From positions 992,001-1,056,000 of the forward strand of contig NZ_CP141179.1 in NCBI RefSeq assembly GCF_035599575.1: a DNA stretch of 64,000 bases, written 5' to 3'. This document shows, piece after piece, positions 1 through 8,765 of this stretch. A model generated the notes under the pieces. The model had not been told where the DNA came from, did no database searches, and saw only the letters and a program-made list of their open reading frames with translations. Each line of letters starts with the position of its first letter. Position 1 is the stretch's first letter. Origin of the DNA: Roseovarius sp. Pro17 (lineage in GTDB: Bacteria; Pseudomonadota; Alphaproteobacteria; Rhodobacterales; Rhodobacteraceae). The position numbers and the translations under genes were made by a program.

Positions 1-377
1 AGATCGAGTCGACGATTTTCGCCGCCGCGATCTGCAAGATGGCCGATCGTGGCACGATTTCGGGCGCCGACGTCGACGGGCCGCTGGCCATGGACCTGGC
101 GATTTCGCCCAAGGCGGCAGCGATCAAGGGGATCGTATCGAACGTTGCGGGTCATGCCGATATCCTGATCGTGCCGGATCTGGTGTCGGGCAATATTCTG
201 GTCAAGGACCTCGATTATCTGGCCCAAGCTGAGACAGCCGGCATCGTCATGGGCGCCGCGGTGCCGATTGCCCTGACTAGCCGGGCCGACACCGTGGAAC
301 AACGCTGCGCGTCTGCCGCACTGGTCGTCCTCGTCGCCGCAGCAAGGAAAAAGGCGGAGGGCCTGATTAATGGCTGA
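1..377 (+). CDS. Phosphate acetyl/butyryltransferase, C-terminal part (partial)
   Basis: The frame is open at the left window edge, so only about the last 124 residues are visible. The segment has the C-terminal signature of phosphotransacetylases: a Gly-Pro-Leu-Ala-Met-Asp block, a central 'ADILIVPD...GNILVKDL' stretch and the 'GAAVPIALTSRADT' ending. The family moves an acyl group between CoA and inorganic phosphate. The ending resembles the bifunctional enoyl-CoA hydratase/phosphate acetyltransferase type, but the N-terminal half lies outside the window. Its stop overlaps the start of the acetate-kinase-family gene by 8 nt, so the two are translationally coupled and would interconvert acyl-CoA, acyl phosphate and acid plus ATP. 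Confidence 0.85.
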   Translation, partial: IESTIFAAAICKMADRGTISGADVDGPLAMDLAISPKAAAIKGIVSNVAGHADILIVPDLVSGNILVKDLDYLAQAETAGIVMGAAVPIALTSRADTVEQRCASAALVVLVAAARKKAEGLING

Positions 378-1587
378 AAAACTGGTCGTGACCTTCAACG
401 CCGGATCGTCAAGTCTGCGCTGCGGTATCTTTCGCCAAAGTGAGGCTGGGCCCGTCCAGGTGCGAAATTTCCACATCCGTGGATTGCCGGACGAAATGGT
501 GCTGACCGAAAAAGATCTGGTCGCTGGAACGCAGACGGAAACCGAACTGGGAACGCCGACAAGCGCAGACAGCGCCCATCCCGAAGCATTGGCCCATATG
601 CTTGCGCGGCTGGATGAGGTATCGGGCCTTGGCACGATTGTCGCGTTCTCTCATCGCATCGTTCACGGTGGGGCAGACTACTTGGCACCCATTCTGATCG
701 ACGATGACGTTCTTGCGCAGCTCAAGACGCTCGAGCCTCTGGCACCCAGTCACCAACCGCACAACCTGCGCCCAATCCGGCAGGTCCAAGAGCATTATCC
801 GGGCATCCCGCAGATTGGATGTTTCGACACCGCGTTTCACCGCACACAGCCGCGTCATGCGCAGATTTTCGGCCTTCCGCGCGCCCTGACGGAGGACGGC
901 ATCCTGCGCTATGGATTTCACGGCCTGTCCTACGATTATATCGCGCACAAGCTGGAACGCTCGTACCCCGATCTGGCAGCAAAGCGGATCATCGTGGCGC
1001 AGCTAGGGCGCGGGGTCAGCATGTGTGCGCTGAAAAACGGGCAAAGCATCGCCACGACGATGGGCCTGACGGCGCTGGACGGACTGCCGATGGGGGTGCG
1101 CTGCGGTGCGTTGGACCCCGGCGTAGTTCTGCATCTGATCATGGATCGTGGTCATAGTCCCGAAGAGGTGCGCGATATGCTGTACGAGCGGTCCGGCCTG
1201 CTGGGCGTGTCGGGGATCAGCGGTGAAATGAACGATCTACTGGCCAGTGACCGCACTGAGGCCGCTGAGGCGGTGGACTATTTTGTCTATCAATGCGGGC
1301 GCAATTTCGGATCGCTGGCGGCGGCATTGGGCGGGGTGGATGGCGTCGTCCTGACGGGCGGCATGGGCGAACACATTCCCGATTTGCGCGCGCGGCTGGT
1401 CAACGAACTGGCTTGGCTTGGGGCAGATCTGGACGAATCCGCGAACAGGGACGGTGGGCCATACCTGACCACCTCTCAGAGCCGTTTGCCGGTCTTAATG
1501 CTTCCAACGGACGAAGAGCGGGTTCTGGCGCGCCGGGCCTATGATCTGCTGGCGAGCGATGTTGGCCGCGATTACATGCGCGCCTGA
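370..1587 (+). CDS. Acetate/propionate kinase family protein (AckA-like)
   Basis: A 405-residue protein of normal length for acetokinase. Visible landmarks are the N-terminal 'FNAGSSSLRC' phosphate motif, 'SHRIVHGG', 'CFDTAFH', 'RYGFHG' (His184), 'MGVRCGALDP' (Arg244) and 'LTGGMGEH'. It would convert acyl phosphate plus ADP to acid plus ATP in the cytoplasm. The start overlaps the preceding phosphotransacetylase gene by 8 nt. One oddity: the loop that normally reads His-Leu-Gly-Asn-Gly reads Gln211-Leu-Gly-Arg214-Gly here, and the 'TRSGD' after the Met-Gly pair is 'VRCGA'. This marks a divergent acetokinase branch, so acetate may not be the main substrate. Confidence 0.85.
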   Translation: MAEKLVVTFNAGSSSLRCGIFRQSEAGPVQVRNFHIRGLPDEMVLTEKDLVAGTQTETELGTPTSADSAHPEALAHMLARLDEVSGLGTIVAFSHRIVHGGADYLAPILIDDDVLAQLKTLEPLAPSHQPHNLRPIRQVQEHYPGIPQIGCFDTAFHRTQPRHAQIFGLPRALTEDGILRYGFHGLSYDYIAHKLERSYPDLAAKRIIVAQLGRGVSMCALKNGQSIATTMGLTALDGLPMGVRCGALDPGVVLHLIMDRGHSPEEVRDMLYERSGLLGVSGISGEMNDLLASDRTEAAEAVDYFVYQCGRNFGSLAAALGGVDGVVLTGGMGEHIPDLRARLVNELAWLGADLDESANRDGGPYLTTSQSRLPVLMLPTDEERVLARRAYDLLASDVGRDYMRA

Positions 1588-1695
1588 CAGCAGTAAACCG
1601 TCAGGTCACATTTGAATCAGAGGCAATAAAGCTAGAAAAGCTGCCGCCGAACCAACCTTGTTGCTCATCAGTCGCTCAACACCTTTGACGCACGA

Positions 1696-1983
1696 TCACG
1701 AAAACCGTTTTCGGGCGCGCTTCATGGCTTCGCCCATTTCGTCCCACGCCGCCTCGACGCCAGACTTCATGTCTTTCCATGCCTCGCCCTGAGCGCGCTG
1801 CAACTCTTCCATCCGCGTCTCGGCCTTTTTCTGATGCTCGCGAAGCTCATCGACTTCTTGCATGTATTTCAGTCGCGCGTCGGCCTGCGCCTGTTCTGCC
1901 TTGGCGCGCAGCTTGGCGATCTGCGCCTTCCATTCGTCAAGCTGCGCTTGCAACTTGTCCTGATAGGCGTCTTTGCGATCCAT
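1696..1983 (-). CDS. Small coiled-coil protein
   Basis: A 95-residue, highly charged protein with no signal peptide or membrane segment. Nearly the whole length is Ala/Lys/Glu/Gln-rich heptad-like sequence predicted to form a long helix or coiled coil, ending in a basic 'KRARKRF' tail. It lies just downstream of, and in the same direction as, a phasin-family gene (24-nt gap), so the two are probably co-transcribed. I do not recognise a function; similar small coiled-coil proteins are commonly annotated only as hypothetical. Confidence 0.6.
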   Translation of the reverse strand: MDRKDAYQDKLQAQLDEWKAQIAKLRAKAEQAQADARLKYMQEVDELREHQKKAETRMEELQRAQGEAWKDMKSGVEAAWDEMGEAMKRARKRFS

Positions 1984-2007
1984 CTCATCTACTCCTCAGC
2001 GTTCCGG

Positions 2008-2439
2008 TCAGACCGGGCTGGATTTGCTGGTTGTCGTTGCCTTTTTTGCGTTTTTGGCAGTTTCTTCCGTCGCCTCGACCTCGTTTTTAACAAGGGCCTC
2101 GGCGCATTGCGTCATCATCTCGGTGCAGTCTTTTGCATCTTCGGCCAAACGCTCCATCGAATGGGTTTGCCACTCGGTAAGTTCCTTTATGGCCTTTGCC
2201 GGATCATTCCCGCCTTCGGATACGATCCGCCTGCCAGCATCTATCAACGAACGTGTCGCATCCTGACGACGTTGGAACCAGATCGTTGAGAATTTTTCGA
2301 TCTCATCAAAAAAGCGCTCCTGCGCTTGAAGAATGTGCTTTGTCTGCGGCGTGAGAAAGATCGGGTTTGCGGTGAAGAGAACCTGAGCCGCGTTGAGAGC
2401 GTTCTCCGTTGCGGCGGAGGTGTTTTCATGGCTTGTCAT
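2008..2439 (-). CDS. Phasin family protein
   Basis: A 143-residue helical protein. The central region, with 'LQAQERFFDEIEKF' followed by a long amphipathic helix and 'LTEWQTHSMERLAEDAKDC', has the look of alphaproteobacterial phasins, small proteins that coat polyhydroxyalkanoate granules. The C-terminus is an Ala/Lys/Thr/Ser-rich tail like those of other phasins. No PHA synthase or depolymerase gene is in the window, so granule binding is inferred from sequence type alone. The 196-nt stretch upstream to the LysR gene holds its promoter; nothing else was recognised there. Confidence 0.75.
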   Translation of the reverse strand: MTSHENTSAATENALNAAQVLFTANPIFLTPQTKHILQAQERFFDEIEKFSTIWFQRRQDATRSLIDAGRRIVSEGGNDPAKAIKELTEWQTHSMERLAEDAKDCTEMMTQCAEALVKNEVEATEETAKNAKKATTTSKSSPV

Positions 2440-2635
2440 CTTGCTATCCTTTTTTCTAAAAATGCGGCCTTCCCCAAACGCTCACTTGTATTGCCGTGAG
2501 GCGCATTAACCGGCATCAACGTCCGGCATTTCGGCGTGGCGGCCTCGTGTGTAGCAGTCGCAGTATCGCTGCTATATGGTGTGACAGGTCCGGCATCATG
2601 CTGGCGTGATGACCGTTCACACCTATGGCGATCAA

Positions 2636-3568
2636 TCAAACTATATCAGGATATAGTGCGATCAGTTCGTGGACGACTTTCACAAACTTCTGCTCAGCTG
2701 GCGTCAGGTCATCGGTCGGAGCATGAACAAGATGTACATCGGCACCAATTGGCTCGTCCGTGATCTTTAGTGGCCACAGCGCGCCGTCCTGGATATCGCC
2801 CGTTGCTGACATCAGTGGCAGAATACCGATCCCCAGACCTGCTACAATCATCCTGCGCACCTCTTCCATGTTGGTGCTGAGGCCGCTGATATGTTCACCC
2901 AGACGCGGGCCATCGCGCAGCATCGACATAGGCTCAAGGCCGGCGCCCTCGGTCGCGCAGGCGAATGAGATGAACGGCTCGCGCTGCACGTCCTCTATGC
3001 TGATGGTTTCCTGCCCGAATAGCGGGTGTTCAGCGCCGCAGAACAAAAGAAATTCCTCCCGGAACAGGCGGAGAGAACACAGATTGGGCACCGGCTGCGC
3101 CAGCAGGCAAAAGCCGACATTCACACGGCCTTCCTGAATACCTCGCACGATCACCTGACTGTTCTGGACCTCGCTTTGAAAGCTGACGGACGGGTGGCGC
3201 TGGTGAAACAGGCGCAGGATTTCGTCCAGCATCGGCGATGCCAGATTGCTGATGATCTGATAGCGCACCTCGCCGCTCTCACCTTCGGCTGCGCCGCGGA
3301 TCAGCGACGCGATCCGCTCGGCACTGTGAAAGATGTCGCGGCATTCTTGATAAATCCTGTCGCCGCGCTGCGTCAGCTCAAAGTGACGGCTATCGCGAAA
3401 CACCAACTGGCACCGCAGCTGTGTTTCCAGTTTTTGCAGGGCATTACTGACAGATGGTTGACTGAGGCCCAGACGCTTGGCAGCCTTGGTGATGCTCTTT
3501 TCCGTCGCGATCATGTAAAACATGCGCAGCAGGTTCCAGTTCAGGTCCGACTGTAGATTGGCATCCAT
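2636..3568 (-). CDS. LysR-family transcriptional regulator
   Basis: A 310-residue protein of standard LysR length: an N-terminal winged helix-turn-helix (about residues 10-70, with 'SITKAAKRLGLSQPSVSNALQKLE') and a C-terminal periplasmic-binding-like effector domain. It is divergent from the RraA-family gene and the peptide-type ABC importer, and a dyad typical of LysR targets lies in the shared intergenic region. It is therefore the likely regulator of that operon. The inducer cannot be read from the sequence. Confidence 0.9.
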   Translation of the reverse strand: MDANLQSDLNWNLLRMFYMIATEKSITKAAKRLGLSQPSVSNALQKLETQLRCQLVFRDSRHFELTQRGDRIYQECRDIFHSAERIASLIRGAAEGESGEVRYQIISNLASPMLDEILRLFHQRHPSVSFQSEVQNSQVIVRGIQEGRVNVGFCLLAQPVPNLCSLRLFREEFLLFCGAEHPLFGQETISIEDVQREPFISFACATEGAGLEPMSMLRDGPRLGEHISGLSTNMEEVRRMIVAGLGIGILPLMSATGDIQDGALWPLKITDEPIGADVHLVHAPTDDLTPAEQKFVKVVHELIALYPDIV

Positions 3569-3629
3569 TCTTTGTTATCCATCGGTTTCTGCGCCCCCGG
3601 CGGGCCGATCTCAGGTCGGACTCTTTCAG

Positions 3630-3654
3630 GGCTATACTTAATATAGTCATAGCC
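3630..3654. promoter_or_regulatory. Palindrome in the lysR/rraA intergenic region, likely LysR operator
   Basis: Perfect 6-bp arms GGCTAT and ATAGCC are separated by 13 nt, and nested inside is CTATA-N5-TATAG. It sits 61 nt upstream of the LysR start and 64 nt upstream of the rraA start, where LysR proteins usually bind (T-N11-A dyads). Assignment to this regulator is by position. Confidence 0.5.
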
Positions 3655-3718
3655 TATTTGACCGCGAGGCGCATGCAGGTTTTCCTTCCAGCCTGAGAAA
3701 TTGCCATCAGGAGCAGGC

Positions 3719-4324
3719 ATGAACGCTCATCTCGATCTGTCGGATATTGAAACCGCGACGCTGGGACACTTCCTAAGCGAAGGGTTCATGGTGCCGTCCA
3801 TTCAGGGCCTTGCCCATGACCGCCGCGTGTTCGGCCCGGCGCTGACCGTGCGGATGCCCGGTGACGATGGTGCTGCCCTTGTTGAGGCATTGTCCATCGC
3901 GCAGCCGGGGCAGGTCATCGTGATTGATCGGTGCGGCGATCTGCGTCACGCCTGCTGGGGGGCTGTCACCACCAGCGCCGCCAAGGCGCGCGGCATCAAA
4001 GGGGCGGTCATCGACGGCTTTGTCACAGATCGCTCGGCGATTCTGGCGAACGATTTTCCGGTCTGGTGCCGGGGTCGCTCGCCCATCACCACCAAGCCGC
4101 GCGGGCTGTCGGGCGATGTGAACGTTCCGATAAACTGCGGCGGCACAGCCGTTCGCCCCGGCGACATGATACTGGCCGATGAAAGCGGCGTGGTCGTTTT
4201 GGACCCCGGAAAGGCCAAAGAATTTTGCGCGCGCGCGCGCCAGATGCAGCAGGATGAGATCGGAATTCTGGACCGGCTGCAAAATGGCGAAACGCTCGCC
4301 CAAATAACCAAGCGCGCAAAATAG
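3719..4324 (+). CDS. RraA family protein (aldolase/RraA fold)
   Basis: A protein of about 201 residues of the RraA/4-hydroxy-4-methyl-2-oxoglutarate aldolase family, with the family core 'GDLRHACWGAVTTSAAKARGI' followed by 'GAVIDGFVTDRSAI'. The ATG at 3719 is chosen because an AGGAG lies 6 nt before it; a TTG 18 nt upstream is also in frame. In characterised aldolases of this fold an Arg-Asp pair follows the DG motif; here it reads Thr-Asp, so the pyruvate-carboxylate-binding Arg appears to be missing and aldolase activity is doubtful. It is the first gene of the peptide-type ABC operon, suggesting that it acts on the imported compound. Confidence 0.75.
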   Translation: MNAHLDLSDIETATLGHFLSEGFMVPSIQGLAHDRRVFGPALTVRMPGDDGAALVEALSIAQPGQVIVIDRCGDLRHACWGAVTTSAAKARGIKGAVIDGFVTDRSAILANDFPVWCRGRSPITTKPRGLSGDVNVPINCGGTAVRPGDMILADESGVVVLDPGKAKEFCARARQMQQDEIGILDRLQNGETLAQITKRAK

Positions 4325-4384
4325 CGCGCTCAGAAGCGGATAACCGCCACGCGACATAACTGAAAAAAGCCAACAGAGGACATC

Positions 4385-5917
4385 ATGACACATCAAATTC
4401 CCAAGCGTTTCCTGACCGGCGTTGCGGCCCTTGCCGCCTCGCTGACCTTTGCAAACGGCACGCCCGCCATGGCGGACAAGGCCTCCAACACCCTCAACGT
4501 CGCCTTCGCCGCTGAGCCTGAGCCGCTGGATACCTACACGATTGCCGGACGGCAGGGCCTGATCCTCGCGCGTCACATCTATGACGGGCTGCTCTACAAG
4601 AACCTCGACACCGGCGAAATCGTCCCCGCACTGGCCGAAAGCTGGGAATTCACTGGCCCGCTGACCATGGAATTCACCCTGAGAAAGGGCGTCAAATTTC
4701 ATAACGGCGCGGATTTTACAGCCGACGACGTGGTCGAGACGCTGAATACGGTCATCACACCCGAATACGGCACACGCTATTCGATCTCGGTCGACTGGAT
4801 CGATAGCGTCGAAAAACTGGACGACCACAAGGTGCGCATCAACATGTCCAAGCCATTTGCCGGCGCGGTCGAGATGCTGGCAGATGCTCTGCCGATCTAT
4901 CCGCATGAGTTCTTTGCCGAAAACGGCTCAGAAGGGATGGCGGCGACGCCAATCGGAACCGGCCCCTACAAGCTGGTCTCGCAAGATCCGGGCATCCGCT
5001 ACGAGATGGAGCGGTTCGAGGACCACTACGAAGGCAGCCCCAAGAGCGGCGCGACCATCGACAAGATCATCGTGCGCACCATGCCGGAAATGAACACGCA
5101 ATATGCCGAGTTGATGTCCGGCGATCTGGACTGGATCTGGCGCATCCCGCCCGATCAGGCCAAGCAGTTGGAGAGCCGCGTTCAGGTCATCAGCGCGCCG
5201 ATCATGCGCATCGGCTATGTCGGCTTTGCCCCTGAATCGCTGGGTGGCGACAGCCCGATCGCCGACAAGCGGGTGCGCCAGGCGCTGATCCACGCCACCA
5301 ACCGGGGCGCCATCACCGACGCCTTTGCCGGCGGCGCGTCCAAGGTGCTGAACACCGCCTGCAACCCCGCCCAGTTCGGCTGTGAGCAGGACGTGACCAG
5401 CTACGAGTACGATCCCGAAAAGGCGCGCGCCCTGCTGGCTGAGGCGGGCTATGCCGACGGGTTTGAGATGGAGATGGCCTTTGCCGCCATGCCGCGCCCG
5501 ACCGCCGAGGCGATCGCGGCCGATCTGGCCAAGGTCGGCGTCACGCTGGTCCTGAACGAGCAGCAGTATTCGTCCGGTATCGGCAAATGGCGCGCCAAGG
5601 AACTGCCTGCGTTCTTTTCGAACTGGGGTAGCTATGGCATCGGCGATACCGCGTTCATCCTGTCGAACTTCTTTGGCGGTGGCGACGATGATCTGGTGCA
5701 GGATTCAGATCTGGCCGAGTGGTTGAGCGAGGCTGATACGGCCTCCGACCGCGACGTGCGCGCCGAGAACTACAGCCTCGCCGTCAAGAAGATCGCGGAC
5801 GAGGCGTATTGGATGCCGATGTATAACTTCAACGTGAATTACGGTTTGTCCAACGACCTGAACTTTACGCCGCATCCCGACGAGTTCGCCCGTTGGTGGC
5901 AGTCCAGCTGGAAGTAA
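4385..5917 (+). CDS. ABC transporter substrate-binding protein, peptide/nickel family (SBP_bac_5)
   Basis: A 510-residue periplasmic binding protein with a cleavable signal peptide ending near 'NGTPAMA'. It carries the family 5 landmarks: 'EPLDTYTIAGRQGL', 'ALAESWEF...FTLRKGVKFHNGADFTADDVV' and 'IGTGPYKLV'. The family captures di- or oligopeptides, opines, glutathione or sugars for a DppBCDF-type importer. Permeases and ATPases follow in the expected order. The preceding RraA-family gene hints at a non-peptide organic acid substrate, but the specificity cannot be read. Confidence 0.92.
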   Translation: MTHQIPKRFLTGVAALAASLTFANGTPAMADKASNTLNVAFAAEPEPLDTYTIAGRQGLILARHIYDGLLYKNLDTGEIVPALAESWEFTGPLTMEFTLRKGVKFHNGADFTADDVVETLNTVITPEYGTRYSISVDWIDSVEKLDDHKVRINMSKPFAGAVEMLADALPIYPHEFFAENGSEGMAATPIGTGPYKLVSQDPGIRYEMERFEDHYEGSPKSGATIDKIIVRTMPEMNTQYAELMSGDLDWIWRIPPDQAKQLESRVQVISAPIMRIGYVGFAPESLGGDSPIADKRVRQALIHATNRGAITDAFAGGASKVLNTACNPAQFGCEQDVTSYEYDPEKARALLAEAGYADGFEMEMAFAAMPRPTAEAIAADLAKVGVTLVLNEQQYSSGIGKWRAKELPAFFSNWGSYGIGDTAFILSNFFGGGDDDLVQDSDLAEWLSEADTASDRDVRAENYSLAVKKIADEAYWMPMYNFNVNYGLSNDLNFTPHPDEFARWWQSSWK

Positions 5918-5935
5918 ATCACGCGCGTAGGCATC

Positions 5936-5965
5936 GGGCCGGGCGGCATATCTGCCCTCCGGCCC
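5936..5965 (+). terminator. Stem-loop between binding-protein and permease genes
   Basis: A 13-bp GC-rich stem with two mismatches (arms 5936-5948 and 5953-5965, 4-nt loop), followed by only a short CTTTA. Such hairpins after binding-protein genes often stabilise the upstream mRNA or cause partial termination, giving more binding protein than permease. The T-tract is poor, so full termination is unlikely. Confidence 0.45.
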
Positions 5966-5984
5966 CTTTACACGGGACCGCATC

Positions 5985-6905
5985 ATGTTGGGCTACATCT
6001 CAAAACGACTGCTCGTCGCATTCTGCGTCTGCGCCACCGTGTCAGCGATCAGTTTCGCGCTGATGTTCCTGTCGGGCGATCCGGCCATCGCAATCGCCGG
6101 TGCAGGCGGGCGGGCGCAGGATGCCGATGCGGTACGCATCGCCTACGGCTTTGACCGCCCGATCGTGATCCAGTATCTCGATTGGGTTGGCAGCGCGCTG
6201 ACCGGTGATCTGGGCCGCAGCATCTATTTCAATGTGCCCGTGACTGAAATTATCGGAAATCGCGTGGGCGTCACGCTGAAACTCGGCGTGCTTTCATTCC
6301 TGCTGGCGCTGGTCGTGGCGGTGCCGCTGGGCATTGCGGCGGCCCTCAGACCCAATGGCTGGATCGACCGTCTGGCGCTGATTCTGGCTGTGACCGGTCA
6401 GGCCATTCCCAGTTTCTGGCTGGGCCTCATGGCCATCGTCGTATTCGGCGTCTGGTATGGCTGGGTCCCCATTTCGGGCGCCGAAACGTGGCAAGGGTAC
6501 ATCCTGCCGGTGATAGTCCTCAGCTATTATGCGATGCCTGCCATGATGCGCATCACCCGGTCGGGCATGATCGACGTGCTGGCGACCGACTATATCCGTG
6601 CGGCCAAGGCCAAGGGCCTGCCGATGGGCACCGTCATCTTTCGCCACGCGCTGCGCAACGCGGTTCTGCCACTGGTGTCGCTGGCGGCGGTGCAACTGGG
6701 CCTGCTGCTGTCAGGCTCTATCGTGATCGAAAGCGTTTTCGCGCTGAACGGGCTGGGTCGGTTGGCTTGGGAATCCCTGCTGCGAAGTGACTTGCCGGTG
6801 GTGCAGGCGATCATCCTGATCCTGTCGCTGCTCTACGTCGCACTGACCACCTTCGCCGACATCCTGAACGCCGTGCTGGACCCCCGCCTGAGAGGAGCCG
6901 CCTGA
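5985..6905 (+). CDS. ABC transporter permease, DppB type
   Basis: A 306-residue inner-membrane protein with an N-terminal transmembrane helix, a periplasmic segment and five further helices, the usual DppB/OppB plan. The ATPase-coupling loop is visible as 'DYIRAAKAKGLPMGTVIFRHALRNAVLPLVS'. It follows the binding-protein gene by 67 nt and precedes the second permease with a 1-nt gap. Confidence 0.92.
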   Translation: MLGYISKRLLVAFCVCATVSAISFALMFLSGDPAIAIAGAGGRAQDADAVRIAYGFDRPIVIQYLDWVGSALTGDLGRSIYFNVPVTEIIGNRVGVTLKLGVLSFLLALVVAVPLGIAAALRPNGWIDRLALILAVTGQAIPSFWLGLMAIVVFGVWYGWVPISGAETWQGYILPVIVLSYYAMPAMMRITRSGMIDVLATDYIRAAKAKGLPMGTVIFRHALRNAVLPLVSLAAVQLGLLLSGSIVIESVFALNGLGRLAWESLLRSDLPVVQAIILILSLLYVALTTFADILNAVLDPRLRGAA

Positions 6906-6906
6906 G

Positions 6907-7779
6907 ATGTCCGCCACCTCCGCAGAAACACGGCCCGCAACGGTCTGGCAGAAATCGCTGCGCAATTCCGGTGTGATGATCGGTGGCACGATCCTGGCTA
7001 TCATCGTGCTGATCGCAATCTTTGCTCCGCTGATCGCGCCGCATGATCCGGTTGCGCAGGATCTGACGCGCCGTTTGCTGCCACCCTTCTGGCACGACCG
7101 TTCTGTTCCCGAGCATCTGCTGGGCACCGACCATCTGGGGCGCGATTACCTGTCGCGCATGATCTATGGAGCGCGCGTGTCGTTGGGTGTAGGGCTTGGA
7201 GTGATCCTCGTGTCGGGCGCGATCGGGGTGACGATGGGCTTGCTGGCGGGCTATTTCGGCGGCTGGGTGGATATGGTCATCAGCTTTGCGATCACGACGC
7301 GGCTGTCGCTGCCTATCGTGCTGGTCGCGCTGGCCGCTGTGGCGCTGGGTGGTGCATCGCTGACGACGTTGATCACGGTGCTGGGCCTGCTGCTGTGGGA
7401 CCGCTTTGCTGTTGTCAGCCGCGCCGCCGCGCAAAGCCTGCGACATCAGGAATTCATCATGGGCCTGCGCGCTATCGGCGCCAGCCGTGCGCGCATATTG
7501 TTTCTCGAAATCCTGCCGAACATGCAAAGCATGATCCTGGTCGTGGTGACGCTAGAGGTCGCGAACGTTATCCTTCTTGAGGCTGCTCTGTCGTTCCTCG
7601 GCCTTGGCGTGCGCCCGCCCACCCCGTCATGGGGGCTGATGATTTCCGAAGGGCGCGACAACATTCTGTTCGACCCGTGGCTGATCGCGATGCCCGGCTC
7701 GGCGCTGTGCCTGCTGGTCCTTGCCGTGAACCTCTTTGGCGACGGCATGCGCGACGTGACGGGACCAGCAAGAAAATGA
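6907..7779 (+). CDS. ABC transporter permease, DppC type
   Basis: A 290-residue permease with the DppC/OppC N-terminal layout: one helix, then 'APLIAPHDPVAQDL' and 'HLLGTDHLGRDYLSRMIYGARVSL'. The coupling loop 'RHQEFIMGLRAIGASRARILFLEILPN' is intact. The stop codon overlaps the start of the next ATPase gene (ATGA), indicating coupled translation. Confidence 0.92.
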   Translation: MSATSAETRPATVWQKSLRNSGVMIGGTILAIIVLIAIFAPLIAPHDPVAQDLTRRLLPPFWHDRSVPEHLLGTDHLGRDYLSRMIYGARVSLGVGLGVILVSGAIGVTMGLLAGYFGGWVDMVISFAITTRLSLPIVLVALAAVALGGASLTTLITVLGLLLWDRFAVVSRAAAQSLRHQEFIMGLRAIGASRARILFLEILPNMQSMILVVVTLEVANVILLEAALSFLGLGVRPPTPSWGLMISEGRDNILFDPWLIAMPGSALCLLVLAVNLFGDGMRDVTGPARK

Positions 7780-8765
7780 CCGAGATGTTGCTGGATATCC
7801 AGAACCTGCGGGTTTCATTACCTACTGAGCGTGGGCTGTTAAACGCCGTGCGCGGCATCGACCTGCAAATCGCGCGCGGAGATACGCTGTGTCTGGTCGG
7901 GGAATCGGGCTGTGGCAAATCGCTGACCGCGATGGCGATCATGGGCCTGCTGCCCCGCTATGCCAAGGTGACGACGGACCATTTCGAGATGGCAGGCCAG
8001 AACCTGGCAGGCAAAGGCCACTCAAAGCTGGCGCAGATGCGCGGGCGTGAGGTCGCCATGATCTTTCAGGATCCGACCAGCTCCCTGAACCCTACGCTGA
8101 CCGTCGGGCGGCAACTGACCGAAGGCGTGATGCGCTCTGAACGGCTGAGCCGTGTCCAAGCAAACCAGCGCGCCATCGAGATGCTGGACCGGGTCGGGAT
8201 ATCCAATCCGTCCGCGCGACTGACGCAATACCCGCACGCGTTTTCCGGTGGCCAGCGTCAGCGCATAATGATCGCATCGGCCCTGATGGGGCGTCCGCGC
8301 CTCTTGATCGCGGACGAGCCGACGACGGCGCTGGACGTGACCATTCAGGCCCAGATATTGGGCGTCCTGGGCGAGTTGCAATCCGATCTGGGCCTTTCGC
8401 TGCTGCTGATCACGCATGACCTTGGCGTCGTGGCCGCCATCGCCACCGACGTGGCCGTGATGTATGCCGGACGCATCGCCGAACTGGCCCCGGCCAAGGA
8501 TTTGTTCCGTGCGCCCCTGCATCCCTACACCCAAGGTTTACTACGCGCGATTCCGGTGCCGGGCGTGACACCACGCGGCAGCGAACTGCCTGCCATTCCG
8601 GGGCGCGTTCCCGGACTGATCGGCACCATGCAAGGCTGTGCCTTTCGCGACCGATGCGCGCTGGCAGGCCCGGAATGCGCAGTTGACCCCGTGCCGCGGC
8701 ACGTCCGCGGACCGGGTCAATTCGTTGAGTGTTACAAGGCAACCGAAACGGAGGCGGCGCAATGA
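7776..8765 (+). CDS. ABC transporter ATP-binding protein, DppD type
   Basis: A 329-residue ATPase starting at the ATG that overlaps the preceding stop codon. Walker A is 'GESGCGKS', the signature is 'FSGGQRQRI', Walker B is 'LLIADEPTTALD' and the switch His lies in 'ITHDLGV'. The C-terminal oligopeptide/dipeptide extension contains a cysteine cluster ('GCAFRDRCALAGPEC'), where this subfamily can bind an iron-sulfur cluster. It powers the importer together with the DppF-type subunit that overlaps it by 4 nt. Confidence 0.93.
   Translation: MTEMLLDIQNLRVSLPTERGLLNAVRGIDLQIARGDTLCLVGESGCGKSLTAMAIMGLLPRYAKVTTDHFEMAGQNLAGKGHSKLAQMRGREVAMIFQDPTSSLNPTLTVGRQLTEGVMRSERLSRVQANQRAIEMLDRVGISNPSARLTQYPHAFSGGQRQRIMIASALMGRPRLLIADEPTTALDVTIQAQILGVLGELQSDLGLSLLLITHDLGVVAAIATDVAVMYAGRIAELAPAKDLFRAPLHPYTQGLLRAIPVPGVTPRGSELPAIPGRVPGLIGTMQGCAFRDRCALAGPECAVDPVPRHVRGPGQFVECYKATETEAAQ

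Noticed and set aside
2641..2656. Palindrome CTATATC-AG-GATATAG at the 3' end of the LysR gene
   Set aside because: It lies within the last codons of the coding sequence; resemblance to the CTATA-N5-TATAG operator is probably chance.
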